NCBI GenBank assembly: GCA_965242895.1 | Contig: OZ251507.1 | Location: 1,426,001-1,490,000 of the forward strand | Source of the DNA: CATQHL01 sp965242895 | GTDB taxonomy: Bacteria > Actinomycetota > Acidimicrobiia > Acidimicrobiales > CATQHL01 | Length of the DNA: 64,000 nt | Direction of reading: 5' to 3' | In this document: piece after piece, positions 32,782 to 41,587 of the stretch | Numbering within the stretch: the first letter of the stretch is position 1 | Layout of the letters: each line of letters begins with the position of its first letter | The notes under the pieces: model-generated | What the model was told of the DNA's origin: nothing | The model's input: only the letters and a program-made list of their open reading frames with translations | Database searches by the model: none | Program-made: the position numbers and the translations under genes

Positions 32782-35700
32782 GTGTCGCCCGCGGGGGACG
32801 ACGGCGTGACGGCGTCCGCCGATTTTCAGCCTTCTCAATCTGACTCGTCGTCGAGTTCGTCTGGCTCGTCGGGATCGGACTCGTCTTCGTCTAGTTCGTC
32901 GTCTCAGTCTGGTGCGTCGGGCTCGTCGTCTGGTGTTGTGTGTGCGTCGGGTTTCGTGTTGTCGGGTGATGCTGTGTGCGTGGGGGTGGAGTCTGTTGCT
33001 TCGTTTTTGGCGTGTCCTGTTGGGTTTGAGCGTTTCAGCGTGAGCTTGGGGTCGTCTGCTTGGGGTTGCCGCCGTGTCTTAGGTGAGGCGTCGGTGGCTT
33101 ATTCCTGCTTGGAGGGTGTTTTGAGGGTTTCTGGGGATCGTGTGTGCGTGTGGGAGGAGGAGGTGGTGGAGTCCGCTGCGGCGTCTGCTAGCTGCAGTCC
33201 GGCTGGTGTGCCTTTGTCGTGTCGTTATGTGGACGCTGGCGGGGTGTCGCGTTTCGGGAGTCTGCGCTACGGATGCCCGCCGGATTGGGCACTCTCGGGG
33301 AGTTCGTGCTCGCGGTCGGAGTCGGTGGAGCGTTCGGCGCCGCCGGCTGTGGCTTATTCGTGCGGGCGGGGCGTCTTGGTGGGGTCTAGTTGTGTGGAGT
33401 ATGCTGAGGCGGTGCGTTCCTGCTTGCCGGGGTGGGTGTTGCGTGCGTCGGGTTCGTGTGAGCGGGTGGTGCGGGAGGCGGCGCGTTCGGGGTCGGTTTC
33501 CCCCACGCTCACCTCTACGTCTACTTCCACGACGACAACGACGACGTCGACGACTGTTGTTTCGTCGGCGTCGAGGCCGGTTTCGGCGTCGTCGTCGCCG
33601 GTTGTGGTGGTGGGTCCTCCGGGGTTTCCTCGGGGTGTGAGGGTGTCGTTGGGTGTGGGGTCGGCTTCGTTGCGGTGGGAGCCTCCTGTTTCGGATGGGG
33701 GTTCGCCGATCAGTGGTTACAGGTTGGAGTTCCGAGAGGGTATAAATGGGGCGAAGTCGGTGGAGAAGTTGCCTGCTTCGGCGCGGGGGCGGGCGTTTTC
33801 TAGTTTGAAGGGTGGCGTGTCTTATTATGTGAAGTTGTGGGCGGTCAACAAAGCGGGGAAGAAGAGTGCTAAGGTGATCAGGGGGGTGCGTCCCTGTTCT
33901 GCGGGGGAGAAGGTTGTGGTTCTTGCTCGTTACGATCGTTGCGAGCCGGTTGATCCGCCGCGTCCGCCTGCCCCTGGGGAGTTGGTTTTGACTCCGGGGG
34001 TGGGGTCGTTGACGGTGGGTTGGGGGGCTCCGGCGTCTTCTACGGGTGATGCTGCGGTGGCGGGGTTTTCGGTGGGGTGGCGTCGTGAGCGCGGGGGGGA
34101 GTGGAGTTGGGCGGCGCCTGTGTTGGGTGTGGTGGCTTTTCCGGTGCTGGGTGTGGGGTCTTCGTCTTATGTGATTAGTGGTTTAACGGGAGGGGTGTCG
34201 TATCAGGTGAAGGTGGTGTCTTACAGTGTGAGAAGCGTGAACAGTTTTCCGGTGTTTGGGGATGGTGTGCCGTTGGTGGATCATTCGTGTCCTTCGGGTT
34301 CGGAGCCGGGTTTCTGGCGTCAGGTGTTCGACCCTGCGGTGGGGGTGTGCGTGGGTGCGCCTGGTGGGTTCACCATGGAGGTTGATGAAGGCGGCGCCGG
34401 CGGGGAGTTGGCGGTGTCGGCGAAGTGGAGTGGTAGTGATTCTAGTCTTCGCGGGGGGCGCGGGTTTTCTGTTTTGAATCCTGTGTCGGAGTATGTGGTG
34501 CGGTGGCGCCGGTCGGGGTCTTCTGGGGATTGGGTGAGCGTGACGCGCCGCTGGGATGCAACACGTTTCCACCGGGGGTCTGTTTATTCTTCGAGTTTCT
34601 GGGAGGATGTTTACGTGATTGGGGGTTTGACGAATGGGGTGTCTTATGAGGTGGAGGTGGAGGCGCGCAACGTTGCTGGGTCGTCCTCGGCCGCGGCGTC
34701 GGGCGTGCCCTGTCCTGCTGGGATGAAGTACGACACGGGCAGGAGCCGGTGCGTGGGTCGCCCCCCTGAGCCGTTGCGGGTTGAGGTGACCCCGGGGGAC
34801 CAGTCTTTGAGTGTGGAGTGGTGGCAGCAGGATCCCCTGCCCGATACCACTCCGGTGGACAGCTACCGTGTCGTGCTGCATTCGCTGTCGCGTTTCTCGG
34901 TGAACGAGATTTTGAATGGTCGCTATGCCTACGGGTTGGCTAGGACTAGACGGTCTTGGGGTGGGGGTTTCCCTACTCCCAGTCCCCTGCCTCCCAATCT
35001 CCCGCCGTTTCTGGAGGGGGTAGGGAGTTTCCGAGAGTTTATTGTACCTTTACGGTACCATTACTCAAGTTTTGCGCCGCGTAAAGGGCGGTTGCGGAAT
35101 GGTCATCATTATGTGGTGGTGGTGTATTCTGAGAACGCCGCTGGGGAGAGCAGGAAGTTCGCAGCGTCGGGCGTGCCTTGCGGGGACGATGACGAGGACT
35201 GCGCGGCCTGGCCTCCGCGTGGCCGTAGACCTGAACCTCTCGTATGCGCGGAGGGGACTCTCGTGGTCCGGGGGATGGAGCGGTGTGTTGTTGCGCCTGC
35301 GTGCGCGCAGGGGCTGGTGCGCCCCCCGGGTGGCGGGGATTGCGTGACCCCTGGGGCGCCGAGTGTTGTGTCGAGTGAGTTCACGACGCCTGTTTTGGAT
35401 GTTTCCGCGGGGCCGAGGGCGGGGACGATAGACGTGCAGTGGAGGGACAGGGATTTCAACAACGGGGGTTTGGAGTTGGCGCGTTTCCTGCTGCGGTGGC
35501 GGCGCCTAGGGGGGCCGATCACGGCTTGGAGCACCGCTTCGGTGCCGCCTACTCTGCCTTCTGAGACACGGAGGACGTTCAGGATCTCCGATTTGGCTGT
35601 GGGCTCCCGTTACCTAGTGGAGTTGGCTGCTAGGAACGCTGAAGGCGTGAGCAGCTACACCCGCGGAACAGCCGAACCCGGATGCGGGGTCTCTTATATC

Positions 35701-38130
35701 TTCACTCTGCAGCGCACTTACGTACCCCGCAGGCTTACTCATATAGAGGGCAAAGGCTTATGCATCTACCCCCCGAAAGCGCCCGCAGGCCTCACCACCC
35801 TGCCTGCTGCTAGTGCCTTGAACGTGTCCTGGCGGCAGGAGGCGTGGGATAACCAGTATCCTGTTACTGGGTACAAACTGCGCTGGCGGGAGGGATCTAC
35901 TGGGGCGTGGACGGAGGCAACCATTCCCTGGACGTCCGGCGTGGTTTCGGCTATGCCCGGGCCGCCGCGCAAGGATTTCACTCACACGATCGGTAACCTC
36001 CCCCCTGGCGGTACTTTTTATGAAGTTCAGGTGGCAGCGGATAATCAAATCCCCGGGAGGCAGAGCCCCTGGGTCGCAGCGGATGCTTCCACCTGCCCAA
36101 CGGGGCGTGTGCGTTTTACTGTTTCTTCTGGGTGTTCGGATTTCCCTGCTTTGCCTTCAAGCAGTTCTCGGGTTCCTGTTTTGTTCCTTTACCCGGGTTC
36201 GAGGGATGGGTCTCTCATAGCGGTCTGGTGGCAGAACGTCAACGATTACACTCCTTCGAGTTACAGGGTGCAGTGGAAACTCGACGGGGTGCCCGGGTGG
36301 TCGTCGACGGACTTGCTTGCCTCAGCGACTAACGTCCCGCTGCCGGCGGTTCGCTCCTCCGCTGGGTGGAGACTGAACTCCCATGAACTGACCGGCCTGG
36401 ACATGTGCACCCATGACGTGAGAATATTCGCCCTAAGAGGGGCGGAGAGAGGGATAGAAAGGGTCGGCGGCAATGTCTCCTCGGCCGCCCCCCGCGGGGC
36501 AGTAACCGCCCCTGGGGGGTTGGAGCGTGCAGGGGTTTACGGGACGGGCGGGGGTCTCAGTGTGTTCTGGCAGCGCCCCGAGTGCGATGGGGGGTCTCCG
36601 CTGAGTTACCAACTGAGTTGGGGGACCATGTCCGGGGCAACTTTCACGCGGATCGGTTCGGCGACAGTAGCCGACGACGGGAACAGGTTCTACCGCCACA
36701 ACATCACCGGCCTGACCGACGGGCGGACCTACCGGGTGGTCATGACTCCGGAGAACACGCCTCCAGGGGGTACGCCTAATCCAGGGCCGATAAGAATCTG
36801 GCAACTCGTTCCGGACGCTGCTGATATGAGGGATGATTGCGTCTCGGTGACGGACGGGTGTTGGGAGCCGTACGATCTGCCGGTTTCCCAGCATGCTGTT
36901 TTGAATGATAGTGTCCGGCGGGGGGAGGTTCTCAGGGTTTGCACGAGTTCGCCGGATTTCGTGAACGAAGTGGATGACGCAGTGGACGCGTGGAACAACG
37001 TGCTCCCCGGGTTGTTCGAGTTCACCGCCGTCGCTTCCACTCCCGCTGAGTGCGGGGAGGACGCTTCTTCTACTTCCGGGTCGATGATCAATAATCCCAG
37101 AGTGGGAGGCTCCTCGACTGGTTTCGACATAGCATTCGTGGATTACAGGTGCGTACCTAGCAGTACGGCGAACTCCTTCGGGCAATACTGCTCCGGGCCG
37201 GCGTCGAGTTGCCGGGTGGCCGCTTCCACTACCGTCGTGGGGCAGAACTGTCTGTTCAGCGCAAACAGCACAAGTTGCGGGCTGCAGTATTACGGGTGCG
37301 CCTACTGGCGGCCATTCTACCCGAGGGCGGTGAACGCGGCGACTTATTTCCACCCGTACTTAATCGGGGGCTCGGTGATCAGGATCAATCGGATAATACC
37401 CGGCGCGTTCATTCACGAACTGGGGCATTTCCTGGGTTTCGGCGACTACGCCAGCGGGTGCGACAGAGTCCCCGGCAGGGAGTCCTCCCGTTACTCCTAC
37501 GGGGCGAGCATCGACGACTGGACGGCCGCGGTCGCCAACCAGCCCACGAACCCGGACCTCGACTGCTACTCCACAAGAATAGAAAACCGAGACCGCGAAA
37601 ACCTCCACGCCATCTACCACCCCCAAGCATTCACAAACCTAGAACTCGCTACTCCTAAGGGAAGCACGATGTTACATTTGAAGTTCGGCGCCCCTCCAAC
37701 GGATTTAAGAGGCAACGAAGCCCACGTAGCTCACAGGTACGTAATACTACACCGCCCGCCCATAGCCCGCCCGAACGCAGCCCCTAACACGTTCATCCAA
37801 CTGATGAACAACGGAACCCCCGTCGTACTCACCCCAGAACAAACTAAAGGTACAGACAATAATGTGGGTGAATTGGAGGGAGGTCGTTTCGTGTTGACGT
37901 CGGTGAATTTAAATGATCCGGCTTTTGCGCCTTTGAGGGTGACGGGGCACGAGTTCGTGGTAGTGGGTGTGACCAAGGGTGATCACAAGAGGGAGCCTGA
38001 TAGGACTGTGAAGCCTCTTAACCCGGTTTCGGCTGCTGGTCTGGAGCACGCGGTCATGAGCTTAAACTTGGGTTCGGTGGGCGTAGATGACTGGACGCTG
38101 GGGACGCCCGTCTCCGTTGTTTACCCTTAG
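32782..38130 (+). CDS. Giant secreted multi-fibronectin-III protein with C-terminal metzincin protease
   Basis: 1,782 residues from GTG 32782, though the frame is open up to the poly-G tract and probably continues the signal peptide at 32576. Order: Ser-rich segment (about 14-50), Cys-rich region with repeated C...GS.C units (50-235), Thr/Ser linker (about 240-275), then about eight fibronectin type III domains (GxPxSGYRL.W and GLTxGVSYxVxVxAxN patterns), several separated by short CPxG...C modules. A zinc protease domain follows, with HELGHFLGFGD at residues 1545-1555, the metzincin H-E-x-x-H-x-x-G-x-x-D form, and a later ENLHAIYHP. A beta-rich end closes it. A surface or secreted adhesin-protease is likely. 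Confidence 0.83.
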   Translation: MSPAGDDGVTASADFQPSQSDSSSSSSGSSGSDSSSSSSSSQSGASGSSSGVVCASGFVLSGDAVCVGVESVASFLACPVGFERFSVSLGSSAWGCRRVLGEASVAYSCLEGVLRVSGDRVCVWEEEVVESAAASASCSPAGVPLSCRYVDAGGVSRFGSLRYGCPPDWALSGSSCSRSESVERSAPPAVAYSCGRGVLVGSSCVEYAEAVRSCLPGWVLRASGSCERVVREAARSGSVSPTLTSTSTSTTTTTTSTTVVSSASRPVSASSSPVVVVGPPGFPRGVRVSLGVGSASLRWEPPVSDGGSPISGYRLEFREGINGAKSVEKLPASARGRAFSSLKGGVSYYVKLWAVNKAGKKSAKVIRGVRPCSAGEKVVVLARYDRCEPVDPPRPPAPGELVLTPGVGSLTVGWGAPASSTGDAAVAGFSVGWRRERGGEWSWAAPVLGVVAFPVLGVGSSSYVISGLTGGVSYQVKVVSYSVRSVNSFPVFGDGVPLVDHSCPSGSEPGFWRQVFDPAVGVCVGAPGGFTMEVDEGGAGGELAVSAKWSGSDSSLRGGRGFSVLNPVSEYVVRWRRSGSSGDWVSVTRRWDATRFHRGSVYSSSFWEDVYVIGGLTNGVSYEVEVEARNVAGSSSAAASGVPCPAGMKYDTGRSRCVGRPPEPLRVEVTPGDQSLSVEWWQQDPLPDTTPVDSYRVVLHSLSRFSVNEILNGRYAYGLARTRRSWGGGFPTPSPLPPNLPPFLEGVGSFREFIVPLRYHYSSFAPRKGRLRNGHHYVVVVYSENAAGESRKFAASGVPCGDDDEDCAAWPPRGRRPEPLVCAEGTLVVRGMERCVVAPACAQGLVRPPGGGDCVTPGAPSVVSSEFTTPVLDVSAGPRAGTIDVQWRDRDFNNGGLELARFLLRWRRLGGPITAWSTASVPPTLPSETRRTFRISDLAVGSRYLVELAARNAEGVSSYTRGTAEPGCGVSYIFTLQRTYVPRRLTHIEGKGLCIYPPKAPAGLTTLPAASALNVSWRQEAWDNQYPVTGYKLRWREGSTGAWTEATIPWTSGVVSAMPGPPRKDFTHTIGNLPPGGTFYEVQVAADNQIPGRQSPWVAADASTCPTGRVRFTVSSGCSDFPALPSSSSRVPVLFLYPGSRDGSLIAVWWQNVNDYTPSSYRVQWKLDGVPGWSSTDLLASATNVPLPAVRSSAGWRLNSHELTGLDMCTHDVRIFALRGAERGIERVGGNVSSAAPRGAVTAPGGLERAGVYGTGGGLSVFWQRPECDGGSPLSYQLSWGTMSGATFTRIGSATVADDGNRFYRHNITGLTDGRTYRVVMTPENTPPGGTPNPGPIRIWQLVPDAADMRDDCVSVTDGCWEPYDLPVSQHAVLNDSVRRGEVLRVCTSSPDFVNEVDDAVDAWNNVLPGLFEFTAVASTPAECGEDASSTSGSMINNPRVGGSSTGFDIAFVDYRCVPSSTANSFGQYCSGPASSCRVAASTTVVGQNCLFSANSTSCGLQYYGCAYWRPFYPRAVNAATYFHPYLIGGSVIRINRIIPGAFIHELGHFLGFGDYASGCDRVPGRESSRYSYGASIDDWTAAVANQPTNPDLDCYSTRIENRDRENLHAIYHPQAFTNLELATPKGSTMLHLKFGAPPTDLRGNEAHVAHRYVILHRPPIARPNAAPNTFIQLMNNGTPVVLTPEQTKGTDNNVGELEGGRFVLTSVNLNDPAFAPLRVTGHEFVVVGVTKGDHKREPDRTVKPLNPVSAAGLEHAVMSLNLGSVGVDDWTLGTPVSVVYP

Positions 38131-38180
38131 TCCAGTCTGAGTGGTCTAGGCTCCCCGAGTTAAAGGAAGGAGTGATTCTC

Positions 38181-40274
38181 GTGAAACGCGGAATCAGTTT
38201 GCCATTGTGCTTGTCGGTGGCCGTGTTAGCGGTGGCGTGCGGGGGGCAGGGCGCCTCGTCCGCGACTCCCGGAGAGGGTGCTTCGTCGCCGTTGGGGACG
38301 GGCGAGGTTCCGATTGGTGGCCCCACGGTTTCGGCGACTGTTCCGGTCGGCTCCGGTGTTTCCTCTGCCACGAGTGTTACGAGCAGCACTTTGGTGAGGT
38401 TGCCTGCGCCGGTCATGGAAAAGGTCACCCCTGTGGTGGAGGAGATCTCCGGCGGGGGGTTCATTTCGGTGAGCGCCGGATGGAGTTACTCGTGCGGGTT
38501 GCGCTTGGATCGTTCGGTGGAGTGCTGGGAGTGGAGAGCGGATCTGTTCGGCCACCCGGACAGGCCGGGTTGGAATAACGATCCTTTGGACGGGACGCCC
38601 CCAGGTGGGGAGTTCGCGATGGTGGACGCCGGTTGGGGGTACGCTTGCGGGATCCGCCCCACCGGCGGGGTGGAGTGCTGGGGGTGGAACCCCGTGGCCG
38701 CCCTGGATGCCCCCGCGGGGGAGTTCACAACGGTCAGCGCCGGGTTAGAGCACGCTTGCGCTCTCCGCCCTGGGGGTGAAGTGGAGTGCTGGGGGGTGTC
38801 TTCCCGTCGGGAGGGCGTGCTGGTGCTCCCCGACGGGCCTTTTACCTCTGTGGTAGCGGGTGTTGCTGCGGGTGTGGGTTTTTTGTGCGGGTTGCGTCCC
38901 TCTGGTGAGGTGGAGTGTTGGGGGCGCGGTTACAGTGAGGGGGAGGCGTCGCCTCCTCCGGGGGAGTTCAAGTCGATCAGCGGCGGGGCTGGAAGTAATG
39001 TGTGTGGTTTCCGCCCGGACGGTTCTGTGGAGTGCTGGAGTCCATATTTTTTGTTGCCGGATTTCGCGGATGAAGAAGTATGGGAAGTTTCTTATTTCCA
39101 GCCAGGCGGCGTGTTCGAATTGGTCAGTCCAGGATCGTCGGGGTACGCTTGTGGGTTGCGCCCCTCCGGTGAGGTTGAATGCTGGAATCAGCCTGAGGAG
39201 CGGGTGGTACCTGTTCTGGCGGGGAAGTTCAACTGGGTGAGCGTTAAGGGTTTCGTTGCTTGCGGTCTCCCCGTCGGCGGCGGAGTGGTATGTTGGAGTG
39301 TTCAGACTGGGAGTAGCCCTTGGCGGGTGAGCGAGGGAGAGTTCAAGTCGCTTAGCCTCGGGGGGATTCACCATTGCGGTTTGAGGGCTGATGGTGAGGT
39401 GGAGTGCTGGGAATGGTGGGAGGACAAGTTCGGGGCGACTTCCCCCCCGGATGGGCGGTTCGAGTCCGTGAGCGCTAGCGACGATTATTCCTGCGGCCTG
39501 CGCCCTTCCGGTGGGGTGGAGTGTTGGGGGTCGGATGAGTTCGGGAAGTCGACACCCCCCGGTGGGGTGTTCACCCAGATCACTACTTCTAAGGATTTCG
39601 CCTGCGGCCTGCGCCCTGACGGTGGGGTGGAGTGCTGGGGGGGTCGTGATTCCCTGAGGCGGCAGAGCAAAGTGGTGCCCCCTCGGGAACGTTTAGTGTC
39701 AGTAGACGCAGGCTGGGGGGGCTGGTATAACTTCGACGATCAAGATTCGACTTTGCGTTACGGGGAGAGAAGGGATTGGGGTTTTTCGTGCGGCCTGCGG
39801 GAAGACGGCACGCCACTATGCTGGGGGGATGCTATTTCAGTTTCAGTGGATTCTAGTTGGGTCTTGCAGCCTCCTGGGGGGGAGTTCCTGAACGTGAGGA
39901 TGGGGCAAAGACAGGCGTGCGGGCTGCGCCCCGACGGGTCGGTGGAATGCTGGGGAGGTATCGTAGTCATCGACGAAGACAAGAACCTATTTAGATATGA
40001 GGAGGGTTCCGTCGTCTATAACACTGACCCCGCAGCGGGGGAAGATTACGTGGACTTGGAGGTAGGGGGATGGCACGCCTGCGGGCTGCGCTCCAATGGG
40101 GGAGTGTATTGTTGGAACTGGTGGCGGGGGGCCATAGACACCGATTACGCCCTAGAGGGCCCCTACGAGTCGATCAGCGCTGGCTACAACCACTCCTGCG
40201 GACTGCGCCCCGACGGGGGTATAGACTGCTGGGGGCTAACCGGCGAAATCCAACGCCTCACCGAGGAATCGTAG
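38181..40274 (+). CDS. RCC1-repeat lipoprotein
   Basis: About 697 residues from GTG 38181, 9 bases after an AAGGAAGGAG ribosome-binding site (38162-38171; GTG 38172 is too close to it). The signal ends in a lipobox (VLAVACGG). After a Ser/Thr/Pro linker, some 14 repeats of about 45 residues follow, each of the type GGxFxxVSAGxxHxCGLRPDGxVECWG: RCC1/alpha-tubulin-suppressor-like repeats expected to form beta-propellers. The conserved Cys-Gly-Leu-Arg and Glu-Cys-Trp pairs may form disulfides. It follows the giant metzincin protein by 50 bases with similar codon style, so the two may act together at the cell surface. The ligand is unknown. Confidence 0.85.
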   Translation: MKRGISLPLCLSVAVLAVACGGQGASSATPGEGASSPLGTGEVPIGGPTVSATVPVGSGVSSATSVTSSTLVRLPAPVMEKVTPVVEEISGGGFISVSAGWSYSCGLRLDRSVECWEWRADLFGHPDRPGWNNDPLDGTPPGGEFAMVDAGWGYACGIRPTGGVECWGWNPVAALDAPAGEFTTVSAGLEHACALRPGGEVECWGVSSRREGVLVLPDGPFTSVVAGVAAGVGFLCGLRPSGEVECWGRGYSEGEASPPPGEFKSISGGAGSNVCGFRPDGSVECWSPYFLLPDFADEEVWEVSYFQPGGVFELVSPGSSGYACGLRPSGEVECWNQPEERVVPVLAGKFNWVSVKGFVACGLPVGGGVVCWSVQTGSSPWRVSEGEFKSLSLGGIHHCGLRADGEVECWEWWEDKFGATSPPDGRFESVSASDDYSCGLRPSGGVECWGSDEFGKSTPPGGVFTQITTSKDFACGLRPDGGVECWGGRDSLRRQSKVVPPRERLVSVDAGWGGWYNFDDQDSTLRYGERRDWGFSCGLREDGTPLCWGDAISVSVDSSWVLQPPGGEFLNVRMGQRQACGLRPDGSVECWGGIVVIDEDKNLFRYEEGSVVYNTDPAAGEDYVDLEVGGWHACGLRSNGGVYCWNWWRGAIDTDYALEGPYESISAGYNHSCGLRPDGGIDCWGLTGEIQRLTEES

Positions 40275-40374
40275 GAGAGAACTCGGTTGTAAGGCTGGCT
40301 GATCTTCCTGCTAGAGAGCGCCCGATCTGGCTGATCATGTCTGCTGGATGTCTAAGAGTCTGTAGGCTGGGTAC

Positions 40375-41040
40375 GTGGCTAATCGAGCGGACTTCGCGGC
40401 AGAGGCGATGCCTTTCATGGATCAGCTGTACTCTGCTGCCCGTCGTATGACGAGAAACAATGCCGACGCGGAAGACCTCGTGCAGGAGACCTACTTGCGG
40501 GCGTACAAGAGCTTTGACAGTTTCACGGAAGGGACGAACCTGCGGGCTTGGCTGTTTCGCATTCTCACCAACATCCACATAAGCAACTATCGCCGCCGCA
40601 GCCGCCGCCCGGTGGAATCCGAGCTGTCCGAAATCGACAACATGTATCTCTACCGCCGCTTGGGGAGAGACGGACGAAGCGCCTCACTGGGCAGGAGCGC
40701 TGAAGACGAACTGCTCTCCTCGTTGACCTCCAAGGAGGTTCACATGGCGGTGGAGTCCCTGCCCGAAATACATCGCCTTGCGGTGCTGCTAGCAGACGTG
40801 GAGGGCTTTACCTACTCCGAGATAGCCGAGATGCTCGATGTGCCCGTGGGCACGGTGATGAGCCGCATACACAGGGGTAGGAAGCGGCTGCAGAAGTCGC
40901 TGTACGAGTTCGGGCTAGCACGCGGACTTCTCAACGGGAGGGAGTCGGTGCCTCAGTCCGCCCAGGCTGAAAGTTCCGCAGAAGGTGGTTCGGAGGTCGA
41001 TAGTCAGAAGGTCGGCGTTCTGGCGGGAGGGTCAGCATGA
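40375..41040 (+). CDS. ECF-type sigma factor (SigR/RpoE-like)
   Basis: 221 residues. Region 2 (FMDQLYSAARRMTRNNADAEDLVQETYLRAYKSFDSF..NLRAWLFRILTNIHISNYRR) and region 4 (LPEIHRLAVLLADVEGFTYSEIAEMLDVPVGTVMSRIHRGRKRLQKSL) are those of the SigR/SigH group, which controls the thiol-oxidative stress response in actinobacteria. A 40-residue tail follows. GTG 40375 is supported by homology beginning close to it. The stop overlaps the next start, as is usual for a sigma/anti-sigma pair. Confidence 0.93.
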   Translation: MANRADFAAEAMPFMDQLYSAARRMTRNNADAEDLVQETYLRAYKSFDSFTEGTNLRAWLFRILTNIHISNYRRRSRRPVESELSEIDNMYLYRRLGRDGRSASLGRSAEDELLSSLTSKEVHMAVESLPEIHRLAVLLADVEGFTYSEIAEMLDVPVGTVMSRIHRGRKRLQKSLYEFGLARGLLNGRESVPQSAQAESSAEGGSEVDSQKVGVLAGGSA

Positions 41041-41399
41041 ACGCCCGCCCGCCGGATGACGCCCTCCCGCTTGATGGCGTCAACTCCAAAAAACAACGTA
41101 GGGCCGAGTGCCCAGGCGTTCCGTTCGAGTGCGAACATGCTCAGCGGCTTCTGATGGAAGCCACTAACGGCATTCTCCCGCCGGCCCGGACAGACGCCTT
41201 GAGGCAGGAACTCCAGGAGTGCCCGCCTTGCCTGGAGGCTGTGGAACTGGAACTGAGCGTTCAGAAGGTGATAGCCCTGCATTGCCGGGTTCAGGCCCCT
41301 GAAAACCTTCGCATTCGAATCTCAGAGGCGTTCGAGAGGGTCGAACTGGACTCTCTGGAGGTCGGCGACCTGAAGCCCCCTCCCTGGAATCGTCAGTGA
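41037..41399 (+). CDS. Anti-sigma factor, RsrA/zinc-finger type with altered zinc site
   Basis: 120 residues, coupled to the sigma gene by an ATGA overlap. The ZAS-type region has FECEHAQRLL at the N-terminus and LRQELQECPPCLEAVE further on. The classical motif is H-x3-C-x2-C; here the Cys pair is present (C62, C65) but the His position is Glu (E58). An extra Cys (C25) and His (H34) lie upstream. A C-terminal helix (ENLRIRISEAFERV) follows as in RsrA. It probably binds and restrains the ECF factor. Redox sensing may be altered. Confidence 0.82.
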   Translation: MNARPPDDALPLDGVNSKKQRRAECPGVPFECEHAQRLLMEATNGILPPARTDALRQELQECPPCLEAVELELSVQKVIALHCRVQAPENLRIRISEAFERVELDSLEVGDLKPPPWNRQ

Positions 41400-41409
41400 G
41401 TGGGTCGGC

Positions 41410-41496
41410 GTCCGAAGCGCGCCCGGTGCCCGACCGCGTTCGGCGTCCGAGTGCGTCCGTCCGTCCGGTGTCCGAAGCGCGCCCGGTGCCCGACCG
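41410..41496 (+). repeat. 27-bp direct repeat, 60 bp apart, after the anti-sigma gene
   Basis: GTCCGAAGCGCGCCCGGTGC and the next seven bases occur at 41410-41436 and 41470-41496, starting 11 bases past the anti-sigma stop. Shorter CGTCCG units lie between the copies. Confidence 0.88.
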
Positions 41497-41587
41497 TCCG
41501 AGCACTCGACCGCGTCCGTCCGCAGTGATTCACAGTTCGCCAAGTTCGATGCGCGTGAGCCGGGCTTCGTCCATCTAGGATGATCGG

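Noticed and set aside
34183..34881. 232-codon minus-strand frame opposite the FN3 region
   Set aside because: His/Arg/Pro-rich shadow of the G/T-rich plus-strand gene.
30465..40375. tRNA-Thr as an integration site with an att repeat at the right end of the island
   Set aside because: I looked for a copy of the tRNA 3' end near 40275-40375 and elsewhere in the region and found none, and there is no integrase.
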